From Chloroflexus sp. Y-396-1 (GTDB lineage Bacteria; Chloroflexota; Chloroflexia; Chloroflexales; Chloroflexaceae): a stretch of DNA of 64,000 nt. Below are positions 18,411-26,930 of this stretch, piece by piece. Numbering within the stretch: the first letter of the stretch is position 1; each line of letters starts with the position of its first letter. Made by a program: the position numbers and the translations under genes. The notes beneath the pieces are model-generated. The model did no database searches. It saw only the letters and a program-made list of their open reading frames with translations, and was not told the origin of the DNA. The stretch spans positions 682,001 to 746,000 of the forward strand of contig NZ_KI911784.1 of NCBI RefSeq assembly GCF_000516515.1, read 5' to 3'.

Positions 18411-18432
18411 GGGGCACGTGATCACGTGCCCC
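18411..18432 (+). terminator. Perfect 22-bp palindrome after fruA
   Basis: GGGGCACGTGA is followed immediately by its reverse complement TCACGTGCCCC, 16 bp after the fruA stop. There is no T-run, so it may be an atypical terminator or an mRNA 3'-end stabiliser. The remaining spacer to 18721 shows no gene. Confidence 0.5.
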
Positions 18433-18721
18433 GGCCCTTAAGGGTCTGAATATTCCTTTCAAGACATTGGGATTGGTGATGGACTGCCGCAGTGTGGTTT
18501 CAGCAATTATAATATGGGCTAGTGGAAATTGAGAGCTGCTCGCCGTGCTCTAAACAGCCATGCGCTAAGGAACAGAGTCTATCTCCCGCTCAAACCGAGT
18601 TCCACTCGCTCACCCCAGATCAGAACGCAGGCCTCTGGCACGCATTCCCAAAAACAAGAGGCATTTTTCAGACACACACGTAAAGGGGGGTAGGGTGTAG
18701 ATACGCCTTATCAGGCTCTCC

Positions 18722-20590
18722 TCACACACCCTCCAGTTCCTGCTCGCGGCGCCATTGTGTGACTTCAACCAACGGTAAACGCACACTAAAGGTTGAACCG
18801 CAACCCGGTTCGCTCTTCACCACAATCTCACCACCCATTGCCCGACAGAGCCGCTGACTAATTGCCAGCCCCAGACCGGTTCCGCCGTATCGCCTGGTTG
18901 TGCTGTTATCAAGCTGCATGAACGGCTGAAAAAGCCGCTGAAGCTGATCGGCGGCGATACCGATGCCGGTATCTCGAACGTCAATCTGGATCATATCTGC
19001 TGCCGAACGATAGCAATGCACGTGAATTGCACCCTGTTCGGTAAACTTGCAGGCATTACCCACCAGATTCAGCAAGACCTGGCGTAAACGCACTGGATCG
19101 ACCACCATCAATGGTAAATCGGATTCAACCTCCACGGTCAACATATTTTGCTTCTGTTCGGCCAGACCCTGCAATGTTGAGACCACTTCATTGATCAGCA
19201 GTGAGATATTCACCGGCTCTGGGTGAATCTTTACCGCATTCGCCTCTATCCGAGCATAATCGAGAATATCGTTAATCAGCGTCAGCAGATGCCGCCCAGA
19301 GGTAATGATACGGTCGAGATCGGCGGTCAGATCATCTAATCCGCGACTCTGTAAGTCTTGGCGCACAAACTCGCTGTACCCCAAAATGGCCGTCAGTGGC
19401 GTGCGTAGCTCGTGGCTCATTGTGGCAAGAAATGCGCTCTTGGCCTGGTTAGCAGCCTCGGCTGCCTCTTTCGCTTCTTGCAACGCTAATGCCGCCTGTT
19501 TGAAGAGCGTAATATCCCGTAACACCAGAATTCGACCGGTTGGGCTACCATCGCGATCGCGCAGCGTCGTACAGCGTAGATCGTAGGTGGTCATCCCTAT
19601 TGCATGGGAGTGATTCACCTCAAACTGGCCTTCGTAGCGATCACGTACCTGATCTACTAACCAGCCCGGTGCTACCTCTACCAACGGACGCCCAAGAACA
19701 TCTATTGATACAGACAGAATCGATTGCGCCGCTGGATTCAGGTCAATCACCCGATTACTAGTATCAAGCACGATGATGGCATCGGGCATCTGATCCACGA
19801 TCATCTCGCGTGCGGCCGGCAAGATGTCAAGCACGCGGAAGCGTCGCATCGCAACCGTGAAGACTAGGCCACTCAGCGCAAAGGCAACCGGTGTGGTATC
19901 GATGGAGGAAATCGGGCTGAAGCCGGTAACAAAGAGGATGCTCGTGACCCACGGCAGCAGTGCCCCGATCAGGAGACTGATCGCTTGCGCCCGATAGAGC
20001 GCCTGACTACGGCGGGCCTGGGTGAGCATCAACACGGTACCGACCAGCACCATGCTATACGCACTCAGCACACTTGCATACCACAACGGCCCATTCGGGC
20101 CGGTCAGCACCCATAGACCATTTGCAGTAAAGGTCAATTCAACAGTCGGCCACATGAGGCGATGCCAAGGATTTGTCCATGCACCCAACAGGAAACTACC
20201 CTGAAGCATAAGCAGGCCCATCAGGAGCCTGCGTGATACCAGATGAGCGCGGTTGGTGTAGAACAGGGCAAACAGAAGCCACAAGGCCGGCACGCCAACT
20301 ACGCTGATATACTGAATACTACTTAGCAAAACCTTGCCACTGACAGTAGTATGTGATAATTCCAGCGCATTACACAACGACCACCAAACAGTACACGCCA
20401 TCATACTGAGAAAAACTTGCGCCACCGGCAATTGCCGATATGACCACGCCTGAACCATGGCTACTATAGCCAGCACTGCCGCAGTAAGTGGGAGCAGGAT
20501 GTAGGGTGTGAAATACCACATAGTGATAACCGGATGACGCTCATGATGATAAACGCTGCGGCATCGTTGCTCTAGCAGAGAGGTTTTCAA
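18722..20590 (-). CDS. Sensor histidine kinase with 7-TM N-terminus and PAS domain
   Basis: 622 residues from the ATG at 20590; an ATG at 20521 (MWYFTPYILLPLTAA) just before the first membrane helix is an equally plausible start, and neither has a strong ribosome-binding site. The N-terminal 240 residues contain seven or eight hydrophobic segments (histidine kinase N-terminal 7TM type). A PAS domain follows (DQMPDAIIVLDTSNRVIDLN). HisKA has the phosphorylated His in TMSHELRTPLTAILGYSEF near residue 392, and the ATPase domain shows N box NLVGNACKFTEQG, G1 DTGIGIAADQL and G2 GGTGLGLAISQRL. No receiver domain and no response regulator gene is adjacent, so it is an orphan kinase whose signal is unknown. 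Confidence 0.92.
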   Translation of the reverse strand: MKTSLLEQRCRSVYHHERHPVITMWYFTPYILLPLTAAVLAIVAMVQAWSYRQLPVAQVFLSMMACTVWWSLCNALELSHTTVSGKVLLSSIQYISVVGVPALWLLFALFYTNRAHLVSRRLLMGLLMLQGSFLLGAWTNPWHRLMWPTVELTFTANGLWVLTGPNGPLWYASVLSAYSMVLVGTVLMLTQARRSQALYRAQAISLLIGALLPWVTSILFVTGFSPISSIDTTPVAFALSGLVFTVAMRRFRVLDILPAAREMIVDQMPDAIIVLDTSNRVIDLNPAAQSILSVSIDVLGRPLVEVAPGWLVDQVRDRYEGQFEVNHSHAIGMTTYDLRCTTLRDRDGSPTGRILVLRDITLFKQAALALQEAKEAAEAANQAKSAFLATMSHELRTPLTAILGYSEFVRQDLQSRGLDDLTADLDRIITSGRHLLTLINDILDYARIEANAVKIHPEPVNISLLINEVVSTLQGLAEQKQNMLTVEVESDLPLMVVDPVRLRQVLLNLVGNACKFTEQGAIHVHCYRSAADMIQIDVRDTGIGIAADQLQRLFQPFMQLDNSTTRRYGGTGLGLAISQRLCRAMGGEIVVKSEPGCGSTFSVRLPLVEVTQWRREQELEGV

Positions 20591-20919
20591 CGTTTCCAGA
20601 TGCCTTTTGCCTGAGATTGCGGACCGCTGGCCTGTGTTGTACGATGCGAGCCTGACCTGTTTCCTCTTGTTGCAAGAGCGGAACGGTAATCTTGCAGCGA
20701 GTTCGGAACATGCTCCGACAGTGCACTGAAGAGCATGATCGGCGAACTACCAGGAGTTTGGCCGCAGACCGGCGCCGGAACGGGAAACGGTACGTCTCTA
20801 CATACGCTGCGGTTGGGCCGAGAACCCGCGCCCTTCTCATCGCTCACCCCTCTTCTTTGCTCTCCCACTGCCGGGAAGGAAAAACATGCGGAAATGCTTC
20901 GGCTCTAGCATACCATGAC
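20591..20919. other. Divergent spacer without a recognisable gene
   Basis: Between the histidine kinase and the TrmB-type regulator. It contains CGGGAAACGGTACGTCTC-like sequence, resembling pieces of the dispersed spacers near 32.6 kb, but no supported coding frame. Confidence 0.5.
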
Positions 20920-20969
20920 TTGCCGACCAAAGCATAACTTGGTATAATAAACACCACTGATAAGTGGTG
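20920..20969 (+). promoter_or_regulatory. Promoter and self-operator candidate of the TrmB-type gene
   Basis: TTGCCG (20920-20925) and TATAAT (20943-20948) are 17 nt apart. Immediately downstream, over the expected start point, lies the perfect inverted repeat CACCACT-GATA-AGTGGTG (20952-20969), the classic position for an autorepressor. Confidence 0.65.
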
Positions 20970-20987
20970 ACAATGAAATAGAGATCG

Positions 20988-21800
20988 ATGATTGATCGAA
21001 CGCAAGAGCAACTGATGGCACTTGGATTAAACCGCTACGAAGCGGCCACCTATCTGGCCTTGCTCGAACACCGCGGTTTCACGCCCGTGCAGGTAGCCGT
21101 GCGGGCAGGGGTGCCACGCCAGCGCATTTATGATGTATTAGCTTCACTCTGTGCTCGCGGTCTGGCCATTGAACGCCATAGTGATGGTCAGCGACGTTAC
21201 GTAGCGGTTGATCCGGCCATTGCCCTGCCAGCACTTATTGAACAGCGGCGTCAACAATTTGAGCATGAGCAGGCCGCCCTGACCGAAGGCTTGCAAACTC
21301 TGTTAGCGATGCTTACCCCCACGTTTGCCGCTGGTAATGATCAGATTGACCCACTCGATTATGTTGACGTCTTGCTCGACCGCCGCCTGGTCGTTGAGCG
21401 AGCACTGGCCCTAGCGCAGAGTGCAGAACGCGAAATTTGTGTCTGTTTCAAACTACCACTCCTGGGTGATCGCGCGGCCAATCTTGCCGAGGTAGCGGAA
21501 CCGCTTCGACGTGGCGTTCGCTATCGAGCGCTGTACGAACGGTCGATACTCGACGATGCCGAGCGACGTGAATGGATCAAGCAGTTTGTCGAATGGGGTC
21601 AGCAAGCCCGACTGATCGAATCGTTACCGCTCAAAGTCAATCTCTACGACCGCCGCATTGCCCTACTATCGCTGCAAGACCCAACGACTGGTGCACTAAG
21701 CTTTACTGCCCTGTGTGTCACTCATCCCAGTTTCGGTCTCTTTCTCCAGGCCGCATTTGAAAAACTCTGGAGCGATGCAGAACCGTTCCAGCCAGGATAG
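20988..21800 (+). CDS. TrmB-family transcriptional regulator
   Basis: 270 residues. The N-terminal winged helix-turn-helix fits the TrmB family: QLMALGLNRYEAATYLALLE, then VAVRAGVPRQRIYDVLASLCARGLAIE (residues about 10-62). A coiled-coil stretch (IEQRRQQFEHEQAALTEGLQ) follows, then an effector/phospholipase D-like sensing domain (VVERALALAQSAEREICVCF). TrmB proteins usually sense sugars or other small metabolites. Start is the ATG at 20988; the upstream perfect inverted repeat indicates autoregulation. The next gene on the same strand, 103 bp away, is 4-hydroxyphenylpyruvate dioxygenase, so a link with tyrosine catabolism is possible but unproven. Confidence 0.86.
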   Translation: MIDRTQEQLMALGLNRYEAATYLALLEHRGFTPVQVAVRAGVPRQRIYDVLASLCARGLAIERHSDGQRRYVAVDPAIALPALIEQRRQQFEHEQAALTEGLQTLLAMLTPTFAAGNDQIDPLDYVDVLLDRRLVVERALALAQSAEREICVCFKLPLLGDRAANLAEVAEPLRRGVRYRALYERSILDDAERREWIKQFVEWGQQARLIESLPLKVNLYDRRIALLSLQDPTTGALSFTALCVTHPSFGLFLQAAFEKLWSDAEPFQPG

Positions 21801-21824
21801 TGCTGCGAGCGTTGCCGGCGCGTG

Positions 21825-21882
21825 ATGCGTCCACGCCTGGCGCGCAATTGGTAACCAAATCAAGATCGGGGTGGACGCATCG
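21825..21882 (+). promoter_or_regulatory. 11-bp inverted repeat in the leader of hppD
   Basis: GATGCGTCCAC (21825-21835) and GTGGACGCATC (21872-21882) are exact reverse complements separated by 36 nt, which themselves contain TTGGTAACCAA. It lies between the TrmB-type gene and hppD, 22 bp before the hppD start. No T-run follows. It may be an RNA stem, a looped operator pair or a processing site. Confidence 0.5.
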
Positions 21883-21903
21883 CCCTGAACGTGGAGGTGC
21901 CAT

Positions 21904-23001
21904 ATGAGCGCTGCCGATCCGCTTGATCTGCTTGGAATTGATTATGTCGAGTTTTACGTGAGCAATGCCCGCCAGGCGGCTCATTTCTACCGCACGACGC
22001 TTGGCCTGCGACCGGTCGCGTATGCTGGCCTGGAAACAGGAGTACGTGATCGGGCCAGCTACGTTCTGGAGCGACGGAATGTGCGGTTTGTCTTAACTGC
22101 ACCGCTCCTCCCCGATCACCCTATTGCTCACCATATTGCCCACCATGGCGATGGAGTCAAGGACATTGCACTGCGGGTACGCGATGCAGTCGCCGCCTAT
22201 GAAACAGCAATTGCCCGTGGTGGTATTCCAGTGCAACCCCCAACCGAATATGTCGATCAGTACGGTCGGATTATCAAAGCAACGATCGCTACGTATGGTG
22301 ATACCGTCCATTCGTTTATCGAACGGGAAGACTACCGGGGCGCATTCATGCCCGGCTTTGAGCCGATTACCACTGACCTGCCGGTGCCCGAAACCGGTAT
22401 TGCCGCCATTGACCACATTGTCGGGAATGTTGAGCTAGGAGCTATGAATCGCTGGGTCAATTATTACCGCGATGTGCTCGGTTTCAGCCAGCTCGTACAC
22501 TTTGATGATCACGACATCAGTACTGAGTATAGTGCGTTGATGTCGAAGGTCATGCAGAATGGCACCGGTCGGATTAAGTTTCCGATCAATGAACCAGCCG
22601 AAGGACGACGCAAGAGTCAGATCGAGGAGTTTCTCGAATATTACGGTGGTCCTGGCGTACAACATATCGCCTTGGCTACTGGTGACATTTGTGCCACGGT
22701 CGATGCGTTACGCGCCGCCGGTATTCCCTTCATCCACGTCCCTGACACCTACTACGATGACCTGGAAGAGCGCGTGGGCAAGATTGATGAAAGCCGTCAG
22801 GCATTACAAGAGCGCGGGATTCTGGTTGACCGCGACGAAGAGGGTTATTTGCTGCAAATATTCAGCCAGCCGGTTCAAGATCGGCCGACGCTCTTCATCG
22901 AGATTATTCAGCGCAAAGGGAGCCGCGGGTTCGGTAAGGGGAACTTCAAAGCACTCTTCGAGGCTATCGAACGAGAACAGGCCCGGCGCGGAAATTTGTA
23001 G
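21904..23001 (+). CDS. hppD: 4-hydroxyphenylpyruvate dioxygenase
   Basis: 365 residues, start ATG 21904 with GGAGGTG five bases upstream. Two vicinal-oxygen-chelate (glyoxalase-like) halves are visible: residues about 8-150 (IDYVEFYVSNARQAAHFYRT) and 165-350. The iron ligands are His in AAIDHIVGNV, His in PGVQHIALAT and Glu in TLFIEIIQRKG; the C-terminal GSRGFGKGNFKALFEAIE helix is diagnostic for the true HPPD rather than hydroxymandelate synthase. The Fe(II) enzyme converts 4-hydroxyphenylpyruvate to homogentisate in tyrosine degradation or as a precursor step for tocopherol and plastoquinone-type compounds. No homogentisate dioxygenase is adjacent, so the route of homogentisate is not shown here. 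Confidence 0.96.
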   Translation: MSAADPLDLLGIDYVEFYVSNARQAAHFYRTTLGLRPVAYAGLETGVRDRASYVLERRNVRFVLTAPLLPDHPIAHHIAHHGDGVKDIALRVRDAVAAYETAIARGGIPVQPPTEYVDQYGRIIKATIATYGDTVHSFIEREDYRGAFMPGFEPITTDLPVPETGIAAIDHIVGNVELGAMNRWVNYYRDVLGFSQLVHFDDHDISTEYSALMSKVMQNGTGRIKFPINEPAEGRRKSQIEEFLEYYGGPGVQHIALATGDICATVDALRAAGIPFIHVPDTYYDDLEERVGKIDESRQALQERGILVDRDEEGYLLQIFSQPVQDRPTLFIEIIQRKGSRGFGKGNFKALFEAIEREQARRGNL

Positions 23002-23040
23002 GGTGTTGCTTAGCCTTTCCTGTCAATGCTGCAATACAAG

Positions 23041-23070
23041 CAGAGGCGAATCTGAATCGATTCGCCTCTG
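23041..23070 (+). terminator. Hairpin terminator candidate after hppD
   Basis: CAGAGGCGAATC and GATTCGCCTCTG form a perfect 12-bp stem with a six-base loop 40 bp after the hppD stop. There is no clear T-run. Confidence 0.55.
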
Positions 23071-23219
23071 ATGATCGTAACTTGCCACCAGGCCGGTCAT
23101 CAAGCCGGACTACTTCACACCACAAACACGGGCCAAGACCCTGCATCTACCAAAAACCTTGGTATTTGATGAGGCTCGACAATGGCACCTGCATTGTGTT
23201 GCGGATCACGCCCGGCGTC

Positions 23220-23420
23220 GGCCCCTCACCTTCCCCCCCCCAGCCCCCCTTCCTCTCCCACGCTGTGGGCGAGGAAGGGGGGAGGTTGGAGGAGCAGGGG
23301 CGATTCTATCCAGATCACCCCTCTCCCGCAGCGCGGGAGAGGGGCCGGGGGTGAGGGCCTCCCGCAGCGCGGGAGCGGGGCCGGGGGTGAGGGCCTCCCG
23401 CAGCGCGGGAGAGGAAGGGT
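23220..23420. repeat. C-rich palindromic repeat cluster (copy 3)
   Basis: Contains the same units as the 7.5-kb cluster: CCCCTTCCTCTCCCACGCTG with its mate, the linker GATTCTATCCAGATC (inverse orientation), then two or three short CTCCCGCAGCGCGGGAG palindromes each followed by GGGGCCGGGGGTGAGGGC. The spacer from 23421 to 23868 shows no supported gene. Confidence 0.8.
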
Positions 23421-23868
23421 AAACATAGGGGCTAAAATGTTGGCACCCCCTCACGCAATGGTTGCACAAGCACGGTACGTGCATGATGAGAAAGCCAGGT
23501 TTTTGATCAGCCTCCAAGTGCCAATCCGGATAACTCATCTTCACCTCAAGACGGATGAACAACGTCTCACGACCGTGATACCGGTGACGTCACCCATCTG
23601 GCATGGCTGGGGCAAAACACTGCCCAGCCCTTACAATCATACCCCGACGATTGCCGAATGGACGGCGGGATGTCCATCAACGCCCGAACGTGGTCTCGAA
23701 TCGTGGGCTATGACGCGCTCGGGGTCACACCGATTTGAAAAGGGGAGTGACCTGCTATGATCTGCATCTCCCGCAGCAGGATTTTTCGGATAGGCTCGAA
23801 TACAGCGCGCGAGGACTATTGTTCAGCCACATTCGCAGACAAGGCTTCGATTGATTATGTCAAACAAA

Positions 23869-24099
23869 CTATTCCTCGTGTCGTGAGTCGTGGCGATCAA
23901 TACGTGTACCACGCGGTACATTAACGATGACCGCTTCCTCTTCGTCCGCAGGATGGATAGACGTGGTCGTTGACGTGGTATGCGCATGATGATCGTCAGC
24001 CGGCTTGTACTCACCAAGCAGGCTCGCCCGCCGCAGACGACGTTCATACTCGTGTTCAATAGCTGTTATGATCCGTCGCCACCATGATTGCTCTGCCAT
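23869..24099 (-). CDS. Small hydrophilic protein of unknown function
   Basis: 76 residues. The ATG at 24099 is preceded by a textbook GGAGGTGA ribosome-binding site at six-base spacing, which is the main reason for accepting it. The N-terminal half is an amphipathic, basic helix (WWRRIITAIEHEYERRLRRA); the C-terminal half is rich in His, Thr, Asp and Glu (ADDHHAHTTSTTTS, then DEEEAVIVNVP), possibly metal-binding or disordered. No recognised family. It is divergent from the membrane protein at 24264. Confidence 0.6.
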   Translation of the reverse strand: MAEQSWWRRIITAIEHEYERRLRRASLLGEYKPADDHHAHTTSTTTSIHPADEEEAVIVNVPRGTRIDRHDSRHEE

Positions 24100-24263
24100 T
24101 GCAGTTCACCTCCACCAGAAGAGGGATTATTCCTCTAATCAGATGACAATATTTCAGCAAAAATGTAGCAAACTGTCAATATTGTATGCTACACAATAGT
24201 ATCGCTAGCAAGTTACAATATCTGTAGACAGGTAAGCACTCCGTCATTCAAGCGGGATAGGAT

Positions 24264-24602
24264 ATGCTCATGATGAGAACGGTTATTCGATTTTTACGCT
24301 TCAACCCGACTGTGCGCCGCACACTCGGTATCATATTTCTCGTTGCCGGGATTATTGGTTCGCTCTTCCCCATCATTCCCGGCTGGCCTGGTTACGTACT
24401 GGCGATTATCCTGCTAGGTCGGCGTGATCGTCTGCTCCGCCGCCTACACCTGATTGGTCGTTTTGGGCTACGCTGGTTGCGCAAGGCGCCAGCACCACAT
24501 CTACGCAGTATCGGGCACTGGTTGTCACAACAGTATGTCGAAATACGACGTGCGGTTGTTCCCCGCCTGATCGCACTCGAACGCACGATTGACAGCGCCT
24601 AG
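24264..24602 (+). CDS. Small membrane protein (PGPGW/DUF454-like)
   Basis: 112 residues, with ATGs at 24264, 24270 and 24273 as possible starts (GGATAGGA upstream fits the first two). Residues about 20-50 form one or two membrane segments around LFPIIPGWPGYVLAIILLGRR; the GWPG turn between helices is typical of PGPGW-type putative membrane proteins. The remaining C-terminal part is basic and likely cytoplasmic. Function unknown. Its 3' end overlaps the convergent gene at 24599 by four bases. Confidence 0.65.
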   Translation: MLMMRTVIRFLRFNPTVRRTLGIIFLVAGIIGSLFPIIPGWPGYVLAIILLGRRDRLLRRLHLIGRFGLRWLRKAPAPHLRSIGHWLSQQYVEIRRAVVPRLIALERTIDSA

Positions 24603-24814
24603 TCACCTTTCAAGCGTTTCCCAAGGGCCCATCCCAAGATCAGGCCTCCGGCCAGGATCAGAAGCACGGCAACTCCGAGGCCGATCAGCAAGTAACGCCA
24701 ATCAAATGGCCCACCACCAATCAACCAGGCCAGCAGTGCTGGTCCACCGATCAGCATAATCAGCACCGCCAGCAACGATCCTATTCCGCGCACGACCAGC
24801 CAGAATCGTTTCAA
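24599..24814 (-). CDS. Two-TM small membrane protein
   Basis: 71 residues with two hydrophobic helices (about 11-31 and 42-64) separated by GGGPFDWRY and a basic tail (GKRLKGD). Its ATG overlaps the stop of the glycerophosphodiesterase gene by four bases, so the two are co-translated. No family recognised; it may be an accessory for the phosphodiesterase. Confidence 0.7.
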   Translation of the reverse strand: MKRFWLVVRGIGSLLAVLIMLIGGPALLAWLIGGGPFDWRYLLIGLGVAVLLILAGGLILGWALGKRLKGD

Positions 24815-25539
24815 GCAGATATCCTTAACGAAAGCGCAGCCCTTGCTGCTGCCGGCGTGTTCGTGATCAGACCACTCGCACCCAGAACTGCCAGTTCACG
24901 AAGCCGCACCGGATCATCGACCGTCCAGACATTCACCTGATAACCGGCCTGTCGTACCTTCGGTAAAACCCAGTTGAGACCGGGTAAGCCGTGGTACGGA
25001 TGCCATGCAGTCGCCTCAATCCAACGCAACGCCAGAAATGGCCAGAACTCGCGCAGACGTATGTCGGGACGATAGCTCCGAATCCCCATTAGATAGCCTC
25101 GCCGAATGGTTGGATCGACAACCCGCAATTCACGCAATGCCTGTTCATAAAATGACGAAATAATCACCTGATCGGCCCATCTAAATTCACGAACAAGTTG
25201 TATACAGTGTGCAGCCATTCCCGGACGTTTCAATTCCAGATTGAGTGGCATTGCAGCATGACGCGCCCAATCCAGGGTCTCAGCTAGGGTCGGTACCCGT
25301 TCACCACTAATATTGAGCCGACGGAGTTGGGCCAGGGTCAGGTGAGCAACTGCCTCGTTTTGTCCATTCCAGCGGACGGTCGTATCGTCATGAAAGACCA
25401 CAATCTCACCATCCGCTGTCATTTGCAAATCAAGCTCGATCATGTCAGCTTGCTGACGTCGTGCCAATTCAAAAGCGGCCAGAGTATTTTCGGGTGCATC
25501 AGCCGATGCCCCGCGATGTGCGATAATCAATGGCGTCAT
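24811..25539 (-). CDS. Glycerophosphodiester phosphodiesterase
   Basis: 242 residues. GDPD motifs: IIAHRGASADAPENTLAAF at the N-terminus, DMIELDLQMTADGEIVVFHDD (metal-binding Glu/Asp and catalytic His), LNLELKRPG and NVWTVDDPVRL near the C-terminus. This (beta/alpha)8-barrel enzyme splits glycerophosphodiesters into glycerol 3-phosphate and an alcohol. No signal peptide, so it is cytoplasmic, like UgpQ rather than periplasmic GlpQ. The start ATG 25539 has GAGG closely upstream. Operon with the two-TM protein. Confidence 0.93.
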   Translation of the reverse strand: MTPLIIAHRGASADAPENTLAAFELARRQQADMIELDLQMTADGEIVVFHDDTTVRWNGQNEAVAHLTLAQLRRLNISGERVPTLAETLDWARHAAMPLNLELKRPGMAAHCIQLVREFRWADQVIISSFYEQALRELRVVDPTIRRGYLMGIRSYRPDIRLREFWPFLALRWIEATAWHPYHGLPGLNWVLPKVRQAGYQVNVWTVDDPVRLRELAVLGASGLITNTPAAARAALSLRISA

Positions 25540-25643
25540 ATCACCTCATCACAGAATGCCAATAGCGGGGCGCCATCCGCCCCGCTATCAGTATCGCCGC
25601 GCCGTGCTTCGGCGTCAATATCACCCTTAAGACACATTCATTA

Positions 25644-25922
25644 TCAGGAACTCAGATCAGGATGAGCAAGTGCCAGCTCAGGTTGGCGGGCCTCTTCGGT
25701 CAGCATTGGATGGAGAATACGTTGCATTGCCATGACGTGAGCACAGGTACCCCACATCTTAAAGAACGAGCAGTCACACGCCCACTGTCCATTGTGCAGC
25801 GAAACGATATGGTTGCTGTTTCCACCGTGGAACGTTGCCCGCAGATCGCTGAACTTAATCCGTTCCGGTTCAGCCGCATAGCGCCGGGCCTTCTCAATCT
25901 TACCGATCAAATCCGAGTGCAT
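25644..25922 (-). CDS. SWIM zinc-finger protein
   Basis: 92 residues. The central WACDCSFFKMWGTCAHVMAM matches the SWIM motif CxCxnCxH, a zinc-binding module used for DNA or protein contact. The start ATG 25922 follows AAGGAGG with good spacing. No other domain is present, so it is a stand-alone SWIM protein. It has a long leader from the promoter at 26074-26103, including a terminator-like hairpin. Confidence 0.85.
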   Translation of the reverse strand: MHSDLIGKIEKARRYAAEPERIKFSDLRATFHGGNSNHIVSLHNGQWACDCSFFKMWGTCAHVMAMQRILHPMLTEEARQPELALAHPDLSS

Positions 25923-25958
25923 ACGGAACCTCCTTCATTGCGCGCCCGGAAAACATCA

Positions 25959-25991
25959 AGGGCGGCTACAGACATCGGTCTGTACCGCCCT
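25959..25991 (-). promoter_or_regulatory. Hairpin in the leader of the SWIM gene (attenuator candidate)
   Basis: AGGGCGG-C-TACAGAC and GTCTGTA-CCGCCCT pair into a 14-bp stem with one bulged base and a four-base loop. Read on the transcribed strand it is followed by TTGATGTTTT, a weak U-rich tract, about 35 nt before the start codon. Confidence 0.45.
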
Positions 25992-26073
25992 ATACACCAC
26001 TCAACCGCATTGTCACACATGATTTCATAGTCGGCCTCCATCGTGGGAGTGTTGCCGTTCTTAACACAGTCTC

Positions 26074-26103
26074 ATTATACGACCTACACTAGCTGCCCGT
26101 CAA
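26074..26103 (-). promoter_or_regulatory. Promoter of the SWIM gene
   Basis: Minus-strand TTGACG (26098-26103) and TATAAT (26074-26079) are 18 nt apart. It implies a leader of roughly 145 nt before the SWIM start codon. Confidence 0.65.
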
Positions 26104-26570
26104 GTATGATCCCAACAATAATACGGCTTTTCAACAGTCTCACCCGACCTAGCAGACGTGAGATGAGAGGGACGAGGAGAGAAGAGTGAGCGTAGCGAGG
26201 AGTGAGAGGAAGGTTCGCAGCGTAGGTAAAGGCAGGCTACGTTCTGTGTCGAGGTGGTCTCCGGTCAGGCCCTTGGTCGTGCGCCGATGATGCGCGTGCG
26301 TGTATCGTAGGGGCGGAGTCCCAATCCGCCCAGCGGGTGGGATCCTACGACAGGCCCAGGTCTACCGCTGCCGGATGCGGATCGGCAGCTCGCGCATCAG
26401 GGCCAGCGGCATCGATTTGGAGTTCGGAGATCGTCGTGACGGTGGAAACGACGTTTATCGGTGAAATATGACCAAAAACTGAGCACTTTACCCCCCTGCA
26501 ACAATAATGAACACCTCATACATCCTCCTCCACAGAAGTGCCGACTTGCATGCCCATCTTGTTAAGCGTT
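26104..26570. other. Spacer with repeat debris, no gene
   Basis: Includes GTAGGGGCGGAGTCCCAATC and CGCCCAGCGGGTGGGATCCT, a piece of a dispersed spacer family seen also near 41.9, 49.0 and 60.8 kb. I see no supported coding frame. Confidence 0.5.
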
Positions 26571-26873
26571 TCACGGTGATAGATAGCTTCCGGATTGTAT
26601 TATCGTTGATGGAAGTGTACCGGAAAAGTCAATAAGATTATTCCTCAGACGTTTCGCAGACGAAACATCTGGAGCATAAAATGAGATTTCATCACCACCG
26701 ATAACTACGTTATTCAAAATTTTCCACCTACCAACTTCTATCCAATCAGAAGGAATGTTTTCATTAAACCAATCATTATAAATAATGACAACTTTCACAT
26801 CGTTATCCAAAAAAGTTAATGTAGGCCAAAACAAGAAAATAGAGGTCGTTTTATTTATCATAGGATGATCCAT
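26571..26873 (-). CDS. AT-rich hypothetical protein
   Basis: 100 residues, start ATG 26873 or the ATG four codons later; neither has a clear ribosome-binding site. The base composition is distinctly more AT-rich than its neighbours, and codons such as AAT, ATA and TTA are common, which suggests recent transfer. Visible features are aromatic and hydrophobic (FLFWPTLTFLDNDVKVVIIY) followed by WIEVGRWKILNNVVIGGDEI. No family recognised; the size would fit an orphan immunity-type protein, but that is a guess. Confidence 0.45.
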   Translation of the reverse strand: MDHPMINKTTSIFLFWPTLTFLDNDVKVVIIYNDWFNENIPSDWIEVGRWKILNNVVIGGDEISFYAPDVSSAKRLRNNLIDFSGTLPSTIIQSGSYLSP

Positions 26874-26930
26874 TGTGCGACTAAAGTACGTGCTGATGAA
26901 TCAGTAAATCTGGATCAGGTCACGATGTCT

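Noticed and set aside
23182-23760. 192-codon frame after hppD
   Set aside because: It runs through C-rich palindromes and then composition typical of a spacer; no start signal or recognisable domain.
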